IMG/VR virus record: IMGVR_UViG_3300032562_000003
Coordinates: 186,001-250,000 of that record
Direction: 5' to 3' (one strand)
From: a virus
Length of the DNA: 64,000 nucleotides
Part shown: one piece after another, positions 17,038-24,970 of the stretch
Layout of the letters: the number at the start of each line of letters is the position of its first letter
Position numbering within the stretch: position 1 is the stretch's first letter
Notes under the pieces: model-generated
Database searches by the model: none
What the model was told of the DNA's origin: nothing
Seen by the model: only the letters and a program-made list of their open reading frames with translations
Position numbers and translations under genes: made by a program

Positions 17038-17409
17038 ATGAAAAACAAGTCAATTATTGCAATCGCTGCATTGGTAGCACTAAGTTTGGCTGCACCTGCA
17101 TCCGCACACCACTCGTTCGCAATGTTCGACAACCAAAAGTCGGTGACATTGGAAGGAACAGTAAAAGAATTTCAATGGACTAATCCGCATTCTTGGATTC
17201 AACTAATTGTGACTGATTCCTCTGGTAAGCCAGTTGAATGGTCAATCGAAGGCGGTAGCCCAAATGGTCTATCACGTTCCGGTTGGAAGCGCACTTCATT
17301 GAAGTCCGGCGATAAGGCTGTCGTAGTTGTACATCCTCTTAAGGATGGCACGAACGGTGGCTCGCTCGTATCTGTTGCGGTTAATGGACAACCAATCGGC
17401 AGTCGTTAA
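17038..17409 (+). CDS. secreted DUF6152-like protein
   Basis: A 123-residue protein from ATG 17038 with TAGGAGA in front. The N-terminus MKNKSIIAIAALVALSLAAP is a Sec signal peptide with cleavage expected after ASA (about residue 23). The mature part opens HHSFAMFD and contains VTLEGTVKEFQWTNPHSWI and SPNGLSRSGWKR, matching the DUF6152 family of small periplasmic proteins of proteobacteria, where the HHSF and TNPH motifs are typical. The function of the family is unknown. It stands alone between the tmRNA and a virion-type gene and looks like a host gene captured by the phage. Confidence 0.75.
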   Translation: MKNKSIIAIAALVALSLAAPASAHHSFAMFDNQKSVTLEGTVKEFQWTNPHSWIQLIVTDSSGKPVEWSIEGGSPNGLSRSGWKRTSLKSGDKAVVVVHPLKDGTNGGSLVSVAVNGQPIGSR

Positions 17410-17445
17410 TTCTTTATATAAGTGAAGTTAGTTGATGTTCATTAC

Positions 17446-17451
17446 TAAATA
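17446..17451 (+). promoter_or_regulatory. late promoter core TAAATA (CTAAATA)
   Basis: CTAAATAC ends 4 bp before ATG 17456, so the predicted late +1 is at or next to the start codon. No Shine-Dalgarno sequence is seen before the ATG. Confidence 0.5.
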
Positions 17452-17455
17452 CAGT

Positions 17456-19465
17456 ATGGACATCAACGAACTTCATTCTTTTAAATTATCAGATGCGGTC
17501 AAATTCCACACCAAACTAAACCCAAAGCTTTGGAAGAATGACCAGCTTGATCCATTGGTCAGAGACCAATTATTAGTCATAGCAAAAGATTTTGTGAGCC
17601 AATTGGGCGTAGGTGATCTTGATGTGGTTGACGTAACTATATCTGGATCTAACGCAGCTTTCTCATATACTCCTCATTCTGACTTAGACCTTCACGTTGT
17701 TGTGAATATGAGCAAGCTACACGACGATGAAGTCTATCAGGAATTGTTCAGAGCAAAGAAAACTCTATATAACGATTCGCACGATATCACAGTGCATGGC
17801 ATTCCAGTCGAACTATATGCGCAGAATGCCGCAGAGCCGGTCGTATCATTAGGTGAATACAGCCTGCTTCATGACAAGTGGATCAAGATTCCTAAAAGAA
17901 AAACAGCCAATCTAGATCAAAATGCTACCAAAGCAAAGTACGATCAATTAACCGACCTAATCAGTCTAGCAGTAAAGACTAAAGATGAAGATCGTGTCAA
18001 CAAAGCTATTAAGCTAATTAAGAGATATCGCCAGGCAGGTCTTGACACAGGTGGCGAATTTAGTCCAGAAAATCTTGCATATAAAGCAATTCGTGCGCAA
18101 GGCGGAATCGATGACCTATATGCAGTGCGTGATTCTCTACACAGTAAAAAGCTAAGCATCGAAGAAGATGACCAGCTACTAGATAAACCAACCCTCACCG
18201 TAGATGAACTGGCTAGAAAACACGGTGTAGACCGAATGTCCATAGCAAAGCAACTGGACAAAGGTATAAAGGTCGAACTAGAACATACTAGTCATAAAGA
18301 CATTGCGCGAGAGATTGCATTGGATCATATCAGCGAGGATCCGAAGTATTATGACAAGTTAGCTAAGGCTTCTTTGGAGGAACAGACTTTAACTGAACTA
18401 GCAGATGCTCCTTATCCGTATACTCTAACTTCTAGCGGACCTCACATGCTAGAGTACCAATTTACAGCAGCAAATAATATAAAATATATAGTTGAACTTA
18501 AAGTTATGTACGGTGGAGTTAGTTTGCGATTTCATGCTGCGGGACAGTCTAGCAATGATGATAGATTTCGCATCACTAAAACCGGCGACTCTATTAAGGT
18601 AATGTCTACTATCGCTACAATTCTTCGTTCATACATAAAAGAAAATTCACCGTCTTCAATCTCATTTGGATGTTATGCAGACGAACCCACAAAGGTTAAG
18701 CTGTACACTAGTATGGCAAAACGTCTGTCAAAAGAGTTTCCATATGAAGTTGGTGGACCATATTCGTATAGAGATCCTACATACGGTAATTCTGTGGGAT
18801 TCAGATTGACCAAAAAAAAACAACAATCAGGTAACGTAAACAAAGACTCAGGATACATTCCAAACAGTGCCCAAAAGAATGATCCTGTATTATCTCTTGT
18901 CGATAAAGCAAGAGAAAGAATGGGCGAAGATGCATTATACGGTGGAAACTGTGGAATGTTCTCGTTGGCTTTAGCAAAAAAATTGAAAGAGGATGGAATC
19001 CCGGTCACGCTGGGTTTGCTGTTTAATGATGCTAATAATTTAGGAACCCCTTCTGATATTGTAGCCAACGAAGCTGACTTGTATCATGTTGTAGTTGAAT
19101 ATAACGGCAAATATTATGATGGCACAGGGGTCGTGACACCTAACACGCTGTTAGATATCGCCAAAGACCAGTACGGTGATGACAACCCGGGATGGTTTAC
19201 TGATGCTGATCCGTTTGATCCGAGCGTACAGCGAGTAATTCGTAGTGAAACAAACTGGAACAAGCCTGCGTCTACTTTCTATCAAGCGCTAACCGAAGCC
19301 TCAGGGTACATTCCAAGCAATTCCCAAAAGAACGATCCTCGTTTTAAAACCGCGCTTACGGTAGACGTGAAACCGAACGCAATAAAGAAAAATGCTAAGG
19401 CATTCGGATGGCTAACATCACGGGCAGGTATACCTCCACAAGCCAATCCTAACGGAAAGATTTAA
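17456..19465 (+). CDS. multidomain protein: nucleotidyltransferase-like and papain-like domains
   Basis: About 669 residues from ATG 17456 (alternative 17432). Near residue 65 ISGSNAAFSYTPHSDLDLHVVV has the G-S...D-x-D signature of minimal nucleotidyltransferases. A later domain has YGGNCGMFSLALAKKL, then DLYHVVVEYNGKYYDGTG, giving a Cys-His-Asp order like papain-fold proteases or amidases. The peptide SGYIPxxxQKNDP occurs twice, once before the papain-like domain and once in the C-terminal tail that runs TALTVDVKPNAIKKNAKAFGW. I recall similar tails on several proteins of marine T4-like phages. With the late promoter this suggests a virion-packaged effector; activity is inferred. Confidence 0.6.
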   Translation: MDINELHSFKLSDAVKFHTKLNPKLWKNDQLDPLVRDQLLVIAKDFVSQLGVGDLDVVDVTISGSNAAFSYTPHSDLDLHVVVNMSKLHDDEVYQELFRAKKTLYNDSHDITVHGIPVELYAQNAAEPVVSLGEYSLLHDKWIKIPKRKTANLDQNATKAKYDQLTDLISLAVKTKDEDRVNKAIKLIKRYRQAGLDTGGEFSPENLAYKAIRAQGGIDDLYAVRDSLHSKKLSIEEDDQLLDKPTLTVDELARKHGVDRMSIAKQLDKGIKVELEHTSHKDIAREIALDHISEDPKYYDKLAKASLEEQTLTELADAPYPYTLTSSGPHMLEYQFTAANNIKYIVELKVMYGGVSLRFHAAGQSSNDDRFRITKTGDSIKVMSTIATILRSYIKENSPSSISFGCYADEPTKVKLYTSMAKRLSKEFPYEVGGPYSYRDPTYGNSVGFRLTKKKQQSGNVNKDSGYIPNSAQKNDPVLSLVDKARERMGEDALYGGNCGMFSLALAKKLKEDGIPVTLGLLFNDANNLGTPSDIVANEADLYHVVVEYNGKYYDGTGVVTPNTLLDIAKDQYGDDNPGWFTDADPFDPSVQRVIRSETNWNKPASTFYQALTEASGYIPSNSQKNDPRFKTALTVDVKPNAIKKNAKAFGWLTSRAGIPPQANPNGKI

Positions 19466-19466
19466 C

Positions 19467-20045
19467 ATGAAAATCAAAGATGTACTGAACGAAGGAATGA
19501 CGTTTAATCCTGTAGTAGAAAAATCTTTTACTAAAGGGGAACATGCCGGCGAAACGTATTGGACTGGTTCTGATTGGGAACGCAAAGAGAAACACGAATG
19601 TCCTGACTGCAAAGGTACAGGCAAGGGAACATATTCAAACGGCGAATTTCCTTGCGTATTCTGCGGCGGCAAAGGGTACGAAGAGGAAACTTTTTCAGAT
19701 GCGCCGGAGCTTTCGGTCAGTAACGCCAATGGTAAAATTATTCAAGAAATGTTAGGTTTGGATCCGGATTATTCAGGTGTCATTCATAATAAAGACTTAT
19801 CTAACATAATGCGTCGATTGATACTGCTTAAAAACAAAGGTGCTCAGCAGTACACCAGAGAGCCTAAACAAGAACGTGGCCCGACACATCAATGGACAGA
19901 TGACCATGGAATCACACATATAGGTCGCGGCCCAACGATGCACGACTATGGCCTCAGTCAAGATCAGATTAATAAGTACGTGGACAGACTCATTCAGATT
20001 ATTCAATTCGCACAAAAAAACAATGCGAGTTTGGGCTGGGGTTGA
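19467..20045 (+). CDS. DnaJ-type zinc-finger protein
   Basis: A 192-residue protein. Residues about 43-72 contain CPDCKGTGKG...CVFCGGKGYE, two CxxCxGxG units that form one zinc site of the DnaJ central domain; no J domain is present. The N-terminus MKIKDVLNEG fits a short head-targeting peptide of T4 type (see findings). It follows the multidomain gene by 1 bp and is probably cotranscribed. A virion role is inferred from that coupling only. Confidence 0.55.
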   Translation: MKIKDVLNEGMTFNPVVEKSFTKGEHAGETYWTGSDWERKEKHECPDCKGTGKGTYSNGEFPCVFCGGKGYEEETFSDAPELSVSNANGKIIQEMLGLDPDYSGVIHNKDLSNIMRRLILLKNKGAQQYTREPKQERGPTHQWTDDHGITHIGRGPTMHDYGLSQDQINKYVDRLIQIIQFAQKNNASLGWG

Positions 20046-20070
20046 CATTTACCCAAATGCTTATTAATGT
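20042..20070 (+). promoter_or_regulatory. sigma70 promoter placing +1 on start codon 20077
   Basis: TTGACA (20042-20047), 17 bp, TAATGT (20065-20070), then 6 nt and ATG 20077. The canonical +1 is the A of the ATG, so a leaderless early mRNA is predicted. Confidence 0.55.
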
Positions 20071-20076
20071 GCGGAC

Positions 20077-20346
20077 ATGATTACATTTCTAGACTCCATC
20101 GAAGCGCAGACTGTCCTAGTCGATCTAACTAAACAACTCAACCGACTTCCTTATAATTCCGACTTGCACAGGTTACATATTAATCTGTATGGTCTGATTT
20201 CAGAACTAAGCAAACTTGAGGTGTATGCAAGGAGAACCGGCCCCCGCTCTCGTTGGACTATCGCACGTAATAAGAAGAAGGCGGAGATCCAAACTGCCAT
20301 GTCCTACTTAGCTCAATTGCTACTCATTGCGCAGTTGATGGCTTGA
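20077..20346 (+). CDS. small hypothetical protein
   Basis: An 89-residue helical, Leu-rich and basic protein that I do not recognise. It has an Arg/Lys-rich middle (RRTGPRSRWTIARNKKKAE) that could bind nucleic acid, and a hydrophobic C-terminus. It has its own early promoter and no ribosome site because the ATG coincides with the predicted transcript start. Confidence 0.5.
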   Translation: MITFLDSIEAQTVLVDLTKQLNRLPYNSDLHRLHINLYGLISELSKLEVYARRTGPRSRWTIARNKKKAEIQTAMSYLAQLLLIAQLMA

Positions 20347-20369
20347 AACATTCAGAAACAAAAAAGCGG

Positions 20370-20398
20370 TTGACTTAGCTTTCTAGCTGCGTTATTTT
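20370..20398 (+). promoter_or_regulatory. sigma70 promoter of the MoxR gene
   Basis: TTGACT (20370-20375), 17 bp, TATTTT (20393-20398). A leader of about 65 nt follows, with AAGGAGC before ATG 20470. The 124-bp gap between genes holds this promoter and leader and nothing else that I can see. Confidence 0.6.
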
Positions 20399-20469
20399 TA
20401 ATCATAGATTGACCAACAGGAAACAAATCTCAATCTCGTTTTTTAACAAACTTAAGGAGCTATATAAAC

Positions 20470-21570
20470 ATGTCTCGTGATATTGACACTCACACGATTA
20501 CTTCTACTCAGGCCCGAAAGGCCATCCTCACTGCTTTCAAGGCAAAGCGTCCTGTCTTCCTCTGGGGTCCTCCGGGCATCGGCAAGTCGGAAGTCGTTCA
20601 GGAAATCACTGACGAACTCGGTGGTATCATGTTTGATCTGCGTATGGCGCAGATGGAACCTACTGACATTCGCGGTATTCCCTTCTACAATAAGTACATC
20701 GGCAAGATGGATTGGGCTGAGCCCGTCGATCTGCCCAGTCAAGAAGTCGCCGATCAATATCCGATCGTCGTTCTGTTCCTCGATGAAATGAACTCTGCTC
20801 CCCCTTCGGTGCAAGCTGCTGGCTATCAGCTGGTTCTGAACCGTCGAGTCGGTAAGTACGTCCTCCCCGATAACGTCGTCATCGTTGCTGCTGGCAACCG
20901 TGACAGTGACAAGGGTGTCACGTATCGTATGCCCATGCCCCTTGCTAATCGCTTCGTTCACCTCGAAATGAAGTATGATTTCGCTTCTTGGCAGATTTGG
21001 GCGGTCAACAAGAACATTCACAAGGACGTTGTCGGCTATCTGTCTTTCTCTAAGCAAGACGGTTATGACTTCGACGCTAAGAGCTCCAGTCGAGCCTTCG
21101 CTACTCCTCGTTCTTGGACTTTCGTGAGCGATCTGCTCGTTGACGAACAAAACGTGGATAACGATACTCTGTTCAATCTCGTTGCCGGCGCGATCGGTGA
21201 TGGTCTCGCAACGAAGTTCATGGCTCACCGTCGAGTTGCTGGTCAGATGCCTGACCCGGCTGACATTCTTGAAGGTAGGGTCAAGGATCTTAAGGTCAAG
21301 GAAATCTCGGCTATGTACTCGTTGACGATCTCCATGTGCTATGAACTGAAGGACGCTCTCGAAAACAAGCGTGTGGACAACAAGAAGTTCCATGAAATGG
21401 GCAGCAACTTCATCGAATACATCATGAATAATTTCGAGACGGAACTGGTGGTCATGGGCGCTAAGATCGCCCTCAAGACTTACAAGCTGCCGCTTGAGCC
21501 CTCGCAACTGCGTAACTTTGATGAATTCTACAAGAAGTACGGCAAGTACATTGTAGAAGCTGGCAACTAA
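20470..21570 (+). CDS. MoxR-type AAA+ ATPase
   Basis: A 366-residue protein. Walker A is LWGPPGIGKS (residues about 31-40), Walker B LFLDEMN (about 101-107), and sensor I is VVAAGN. PLANRFVHLEM carries the arginine-finger-like segment. MoxR ATPases work as chaperones with VWA-domain proteins, often loading metal cofactors or remodelling complexes. The next gene encodes the VWA partner, so the pair probably forms one machine. Codon use is richer in C- and G-ending codons than in neighbouring glycan genes. It is followed by a strong terminator, so it is a single-gene transcription unit. Confidence 0.85.
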   Translation: MSRDIDTHTITSTQARKAILTAFKAKRPVFLWGPPGIGKSEVVQEITDELGGIMFDLRMAQMEPTDIRGIPFYNKYIGKMDWAEPVDLPSQEVADQYPIVVLFLDEMNSAPPSVQAAGYQLVLNRRVGKYVLPDNVVIVAAGNRDSDKGVTYRMPMPLANRFVHLEMKYDFASWQIWAVNKNIHKDVVGYLSFSKQDGYDFDAKSSSRAFATPRSWTFVSDLLVDEQNVDNDTLFNLVAGAIGDGLATKFMAHRRVAGQMPDPADILEGRVKDLKVKEISAMYSLTISMCYELKDALENKRVDNKKFHEMGSNFIEYIMNNFETELVVMGAKIALKTYKLPLEPSQLRNFDEFYKKYGKYIVEAGN

Positions 21571-21583
21571 GTCAGCGGCTCCT

Positions 21584-21617
21584 GGGGAGGGATTAGAGAC
21601 AGTCCCTCCCCTTTTTT
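21584..21617 (+). terminator. rho-independent terminator
   Basis: GGGGAGGGA and TCCCTCCCC form a 9-bp GC-rich stem with a 10-nt loop, followed by six T. It closes the MoxR unit. Confidence 0.9.
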
Positions 21618-21637
21618 CTATTATCTATTGCATATCA

Positions 21638-21666
21638 TGCCGCATTCTGTTATATTGTCTTATAAC
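21638..21666 (+). promoter_or_regulatory. sigma70 promoter of the VWA gene
   Basis: TTGCAT (21638-21643), 17 bp, TATATT (21661-21666). It gives the VWA gene independent transcription despite its functional pairing with MoxR. Confidence 0.65.
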
Positions 21667-21685
21667 TTAATCAAAGGACACATTC

Positions 21686-22975
21686 ATGAGCGCCGTAATT
21701 ACCCCTACTAAAAAGAGCAAGCGTACTCGCAGCAAGAAGTACGAAAATCTTATCGGTCCTATGGATCCTAAGATTGATGCTCAAGCCCGCGAACGTCTTG
21801 TTACGGCACGCATCGGTCTCCTTCTGCGTCATGCGTTTTTCGGCAACCTTGCTACTCGTCTTGCTCTTACTAATGCGGACGAATGGTGTCCGACTGCTGC
21901 GACCGACGGTCTGAGATTTTACTATAACTCTCGCTTCATCATGATGCTCAAGACGAAGGAAGTTGAATTCCTCGTTGGTCACGAAGTTCTGCACGTGGTC
22001 TACGATCACATGGGTCGTCGTGACAATCGTGATCCGGAAATCTGGAACATCGCTGATGACTATGCAGTCAACGCAGACTTGAAGCGTCACCGCGTGGGCG
22101 AATTTATTACTACTGTGCCTTGCTTGTATGAGTCTAAGTACGAAAACTGGGCCGCAGAAGCCATCTACGATGACCTCATGAAGAATGTCAAGTACATCAA
22201 TATTGAGGATCTCCTCGACAAGATGTTGGACGATCACGTTGACGGTGACGACGACGGCGACGGCCGCGCAGGCGGCGACAAACCTGGCAAGGGCCGCCCC
22301 AAGCTTTCTCAGGAAGAAAAGGACCGCATTCGTCAAGAGGTCCGTCAAGCGGTAATCAACGCTGCTTCTACGGCTGAGGCTGGCACTGTTCCGAAGGGCG
22401 TTGAACGCATGATCAAGCAACTGACTAGCCCGATCATGCCCTGGCGCGAATTGATCCAAACTAATCTGACCTCTGCTATCAAGTCTGATTATACTTGGAT
22501 GCGTCCTTCTCGTCGCAGCTGGCACATGGACGCTGTCATGCCCGGCATGAATCCTGGCGAAGAAATTGACGTTGACATTTATATCGACATGTCAGGTTCT
22601 ATCTCGCAGAAGCAAGGTATGCAGTTTCTTTCGGAAGTTGCCGGCATGATGGATGCGTTCGATGGCTACAGCCTTCGGGTCTCGACATTCGACACTAAGG
22701 TCTATAACACTCAAGAATTTTCTTCTGAAAACATGGAAAACATTGAGGAGTATCAACTGTTCGGTGGCGGTGGCACTGACTTTGACTGCGTATTCGATGA
22801 CCTTAAGGAAGCAGGACGAGTTCCGGCTCGTCTGATCGTCTTCACGGACGGGTATCCTTGCGGCAGCTGGGGCGATCAAAATTACTGTGATACGACTTGG
22901 ATCATTCACGGTGACCCCGATCCTCACCCGCCCTTCGGTCAATGGGCCATTTATGATGACCATCGCAAGTCCTAA
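21686..22975 (+). CDS. VWA-like metallopeptidase-domain protein (DUF2201-like)
   Basis: A 429-residue protein. The N-terminal half has VGHEVLHVVYDHMGR, an HExxH zinc motif (residues about 96-105). A central Asp/Gly-rich linker (DGDDDGDGRAGGD) follows. The C-terminal half has DVDIYIDMSGSIS, the MIDAS motif DxSxS of von Willebrand A domains, and later IVFTDGYP. This architecture matches DUF2201 proteins encoded next to MoxR ATPases in bacteria. The pair may remodel or insert metal into a target protein; the target is not known. Start ATG follows AAAGGA. Confidence 0.8.
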   Translation: MSAVITPTKKSKRTRSKKYENLIGPMDPKIDAQARERLVTARIGLLLRHAFFGNLATRLALTNADEWCPTAATDGLRFYYNSRFIMMLKTKEVEFLVGHEVLHVVYDHMGRRDNRDPEIWNIADDYAVNADLKRHRVGEFITTVPCLYESKYENWAAEAIYDDLMKNVKYINIEDLLDKMLDDHVDGDDDGDGRAGGDKPGKGRPKLSQEEKDRIRQEVRQAVINAASTAEAGTVPKGVERMIKQLTSPIMPWRELIQTNLTSAIKSDYTWMRPSRRSWHMDAVMPGMNPGEEIDVDIYIDMSGSISQKQGMQFLSEVAGMMDAFDGYSLRVSTFDTKVYNTQEFSSENMENIEEYQLFGGGGTDFDCVFDDLKEAGRVPARLIVFTDGYPCGSWGDQNYCDTTWIIHGDPDPHPPFGQWAIYDDHRKS

Positions 22976-23159
22976 CTTCAAGGGCATACTAAGCATCGGG
23001 GAAGTAATCTATGAATCCCCAGATAGCGGAAAGACGATCTACGCCAGAAAGCGTGGGTCGTCTGATCGCATTCTAGTACAAGATTTAAAATCTGAATTAG
23101 GACAGCAGAATCCGATTATAGAGCGCGTAAAAAACGTTGCGATATCATGTATGACATAG
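22953..23159 (+). CDS. small hypothetical protein
   Basis: About 68 residues from ATG 22953 or the adjacent ATG 22956; an earlier ATG at 22887 lies well inside the VWA gene. I do not recognise it. It overlaps the 3' end of the VWA gene by 23 bp and the start of the next small gene by 13 bp, so it is probably coupled to both. No domain or membrane segment is visible. Confidence 0.5.
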   Translation: MMTIASPNFKGILSIGEVIYESPDSGKTIYARKRGSSDRILVQDLKSELGQQNPIIERVKNVAISCMT

Positions 23160-23257
23160 TAAGGCTAGCAGAAAACAACGTTGCACTAAACGACCAACTT
23201 GAAAAGCTGGAAATGTTATACGCACTTGTTAAGGCAGAAAACCGTGAAAACAATTGA
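23147..23257 (+). CDS. very small protein
   Basis: A 36-codon frame (starts MYDIVRLAENN, ends VKAENRENN) that fills the gap between two overlapping small genes with ATG/stop overlaps on both sides. The heptad-like Leu spacing suggests a short coiled coil. Support comes from gene packing only. Confidence 0.4.
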   Translation: MYDIVRLAENNVALNDQLEKLEMLYALVKAENRENN

Positions 23258-23495
23258 CGACATTAACATAAATCAGTGGTTCATGGACCGAGAATTAAGT
23301 CATACCCCTGAACATTTTATAAGATCAAGCACTCCTTTTACTATCGAGTCGCGCATGTGGATTTTGGAAAGCCTTCAAGGCAGATTTTCTACACATTACC
23401 CCAACACATCGACCTATATTATGAATAGAATAGCACTTTGTCCATCGTTTGAAGATCCACAAGAAGCAGTGTTTTACGAACTCAAGTGGGGCTAG
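23244..23495 (+). CDS. small W-ending family protein
   Basis: About 83 residues from GTG 23244 (alternative ATG 23199). The C-terminus FEDPQEAVFYELKWG belongs to a family spread through this window (26615, 50719, 50988, 51179, 51397, 51693) whose members all end in an acidic residue, a few hydrophobics and an F/W-x-L-R/K-W tail. The function is unknown. It ends convergently with the minus-strand HNH gene, overlapping it by 14 bp. Confidence 0.5.
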   Translation: MKTIDDININQWFMDRELSHTPEHFIRSSTPFTIESRMWILESLQGRFSTHYPNTSTYIMNRIALCPSFEDPQEAVFYELKWG

Positions 23496-24126
23496 GTCTT
23501 ACTAGTTCCCACCCTCCAGTAGCGTTAAGTCCTTTGTTATTTACAATACGACTAATTGCACCGGACTTGAGATTATAACATGTCCTTAATTGATAATTCG
23601 TCATTGATACTACCTCCCCGGTCATACGATTTTTCCAAGTTCTAACAGTATGGTCATACTGCGGATGTTTTTCTTTTTTCTTGGGGTCATTAACAAAATG
23701 ATGAGTCCCGGCAGCAAGTCTGTTTAATTGTCGTTTACTGGCAGCTTCCCTGTCCAACCAATTATGTGTTCCATTAAGAATGCGGTCTCTGTTTAGTTGC
23801 GCTTGGTGCTTGTTGGGCCCAACCCAAGGATGCTTGCCCGTTTTAACTAGCTTGTTAGCATTTTTTGTTGCGAGGGCTACTAGCTCATCGGGAAGTAAGT
23901 TGATCCTACTTGACATTTTTACACAAGCTGCCCAATCACCCTGTGAATAATGAATGTTGTAATGTTCTTGTATAGATACACATTTCAAGTTAGCAGGATT
24001 ATTATTGGAATGATTTCCGTCTATATGATGTATTTCATATGACCGACCCGACTCTTCCTTAGGAATTGGACCGTAGTGATGTTCATAGATATTACGGTAC
24101 TTGTTTGTACCACAATAAATACACAT
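23482..24126 (-). CDS. HNH homing endonuclease, inverted copy
   Basis: A 214-residue paralogue of the gene at 13368. The N-terminus IYEHHYGPIPKEESGRSYEI is followed by the HNH core HHIDGNHSNNNPANL and QEHYNIHYSQGDWAACV, which align with the other copy. It shares NGTHNWL/AGTHHFV repeats, and its C-terminal part (TWKNRMTGEVVSM then a helix-turn-helix-like stretch) is a NUMOD-type DNA-binding module. It is one of only two minus-strand genes in the window and points against its neighbours, which fits a recent insertion. Its leader carries the same hairpin and late promoter as the 13368 copy. Confidence 0.85.
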   Translation of the reverse strand: MCIYCGTNKYRNIYEHHYGPIPKEESGRSYEIHHIDGNHSNNNPANLKCVSIQEHYNIHYSQGDWAACVKMSSRINLLPDELVALATKNANKLVKTGKHPWVGPNKHQAQLNRDRILNGTHNWLDREAASKRQLNRLAAGTHHFVNDPKKKEKHPQYDHTVRTWKNRMTGEVVSMTNYQLRTCYNLKSGAISRIVNNKGLNATGGWELVRPSPT

Positions 24127-24149
24127 GCTGATTGCTACTTATAAGCTGT

Positions 24150-24184
24150 TAGAGTGAGTGGGTACTAGTAATACTGCGACTCAC
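24150..24184 (-). promoter_or_regulatory. conserved leader hairpin of inverted HNH gene
   Basis: Read on the minus strand: GTGAGTCGC, an inner TACTAGTA palindrome, then CCCACTCACTCTAA. The outer stem equals that at 13313-13345 while the inner loop differs, which points to a conserved structure rather than recent identity. Confidence 0.6.
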
Positions 24185-24187
24185 ACT

Positions 24188-24193
24188 TATTTA
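24188..24193 (-). promoter_or_regulatory. late promoter core TAAATA, minus strand
   Basis: GATAAATAAG on the minus strand, 62 bp before the HNH start. The predicted +1 (about 24182) is inside the 5' arm of the leader hairpin, as at the other HNH copy. Confidence 0.55.
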
Positions 24194-24222
24194 TCTTTTT
24201 TATACCAACACACCCTACTCAC

Positions 24223-24228
24223 TAAATA
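24223..24228 (+). promoter_or_regulatory. late promoter core TAAATA (CTAAATA)
   Basis: CTAAATAC lies 23 bp before ATG 24252 with AAAGGAG between them. It is back to back with the minus-strand HNH promoter. Confidence 0.55.
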
Positions 24229-24251
24229 CTTTTAGCAAAGGAGAATTAATA

Positions 24252-24956
24252 ATGTCATTTATCCGCCATGTAGGGAAGCACGGAGACCGTAAGGTAGCAA
24301 TTGTATTTCGGGAAGTGCCCGGTGAACCCCATATGTGTCTAGTAGTGTATACGGAACTACTCAATCAGAATATTCACGATCCGATGATTCAATGCATCGA
24401 AAGCGATATTGGTCAAAGCAGTGAAGACCTAGCTAACGCACTTAACCGGTCTTACACCAAAGATGGACAACTTATTCTACAGAAGTTACATGCTGAAGGT
24501 ATGTTGAAGAAGGTTCAGACTGAACATATCGTTATGACACCTGCACCAAACACAAGAATCAAGCTCAATGAGCTTAATAAGATTCTAGACGAAATGAAGC
24601 AAGGTGAGCAAGCAGTAAAGAAGCTAGCTGAAATGGACAAGCAGATGGGTATGCAAGACCCAATGCAAGTCGCTAAGAGAATGCGCGGCGATAGTGAACC
24701 AAAGCCCACAGCACCAGTGGGGCTTCAAGCAAGCGGTGATGCTTTAGGTGATTCGGTATTAGCTAACAATCTTCGTCAACAAGCAGAACGCATGAGTGCA
24801 GAAGCTAAGGGGCTACTAACCGAAGCAGATCGGTTACTCAATGAAGCCCGGTCGTTAGATCCAACTGTAGTGCCACAAGCAACTACGGTTTCGGTAAAAA
24901 CATCCGAAGATAAGAAGACACGAGGTAGACCAAAGAAGGTCACCATTACCGCATAA
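24252..24956 (+). CDS. conserved T4-like phage protein, coiled-coil
   Basis: A 234-residue protein. The N-terminal 90 residues (MSFIRHVGKHGDRKVAIVF, then LNQNIHDPMIQCIESDIGQS) are of a type that I recall as highly conserved in marine T4-like phages. The C-terminal half is a Glu/Lys/Ala-rich coiled coil ending in the AT-hook-like KTRGRPKKV, which suggests DNA contact. The late promoter and good ribosome site suggest a virion or late DNA-associated protein. No enzymatic motif is visible. Confidence 0.6.
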   Translation: MSFIRHVGKHGDRKVAIVFREVPGEPHMCLVVYTELLNQNIHDPMIQCIESDIGQSSEDLANALNRSYTKDGQLILQKLHAEGMLKKVQTEHIVMTPAPNTRIKLNELNKILDEMKQGEQAVKKLAEMDKQMGMQDPMQVAKRMRGDSEPKPTAPVGLQASGDALGDSVLANNLRQQAERMSAEAKGLLTEADRLLNEARSLDPTVVPQATTVSVKTSEDKKTRGRPKKVTITA

Positions 24957-24970
24957 AGGCTAGTAAATAA

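Noticed and set aside
20452-21507. Long minus-strand open frame (351 codons) opposite the MoxR gene
   Set aside because: It is a mirror of the strongly biased codon use of the MoxR gene; no domain, ribosome site or promoter is seen on that strand.
21671-22525. Minus-strand open frame (284 codons) opposite the VWA gene
   Set aside because: Same cause: the forward gene has clear HExxH and MIDAS motifs and the reverse product looks like no protein.
24964-24969. TAAATA 1 bp before ATG 24971
   Set aside because: Too close to the start codon for a late +1 at or before the ATG; probably chance in AT-rich DNA.
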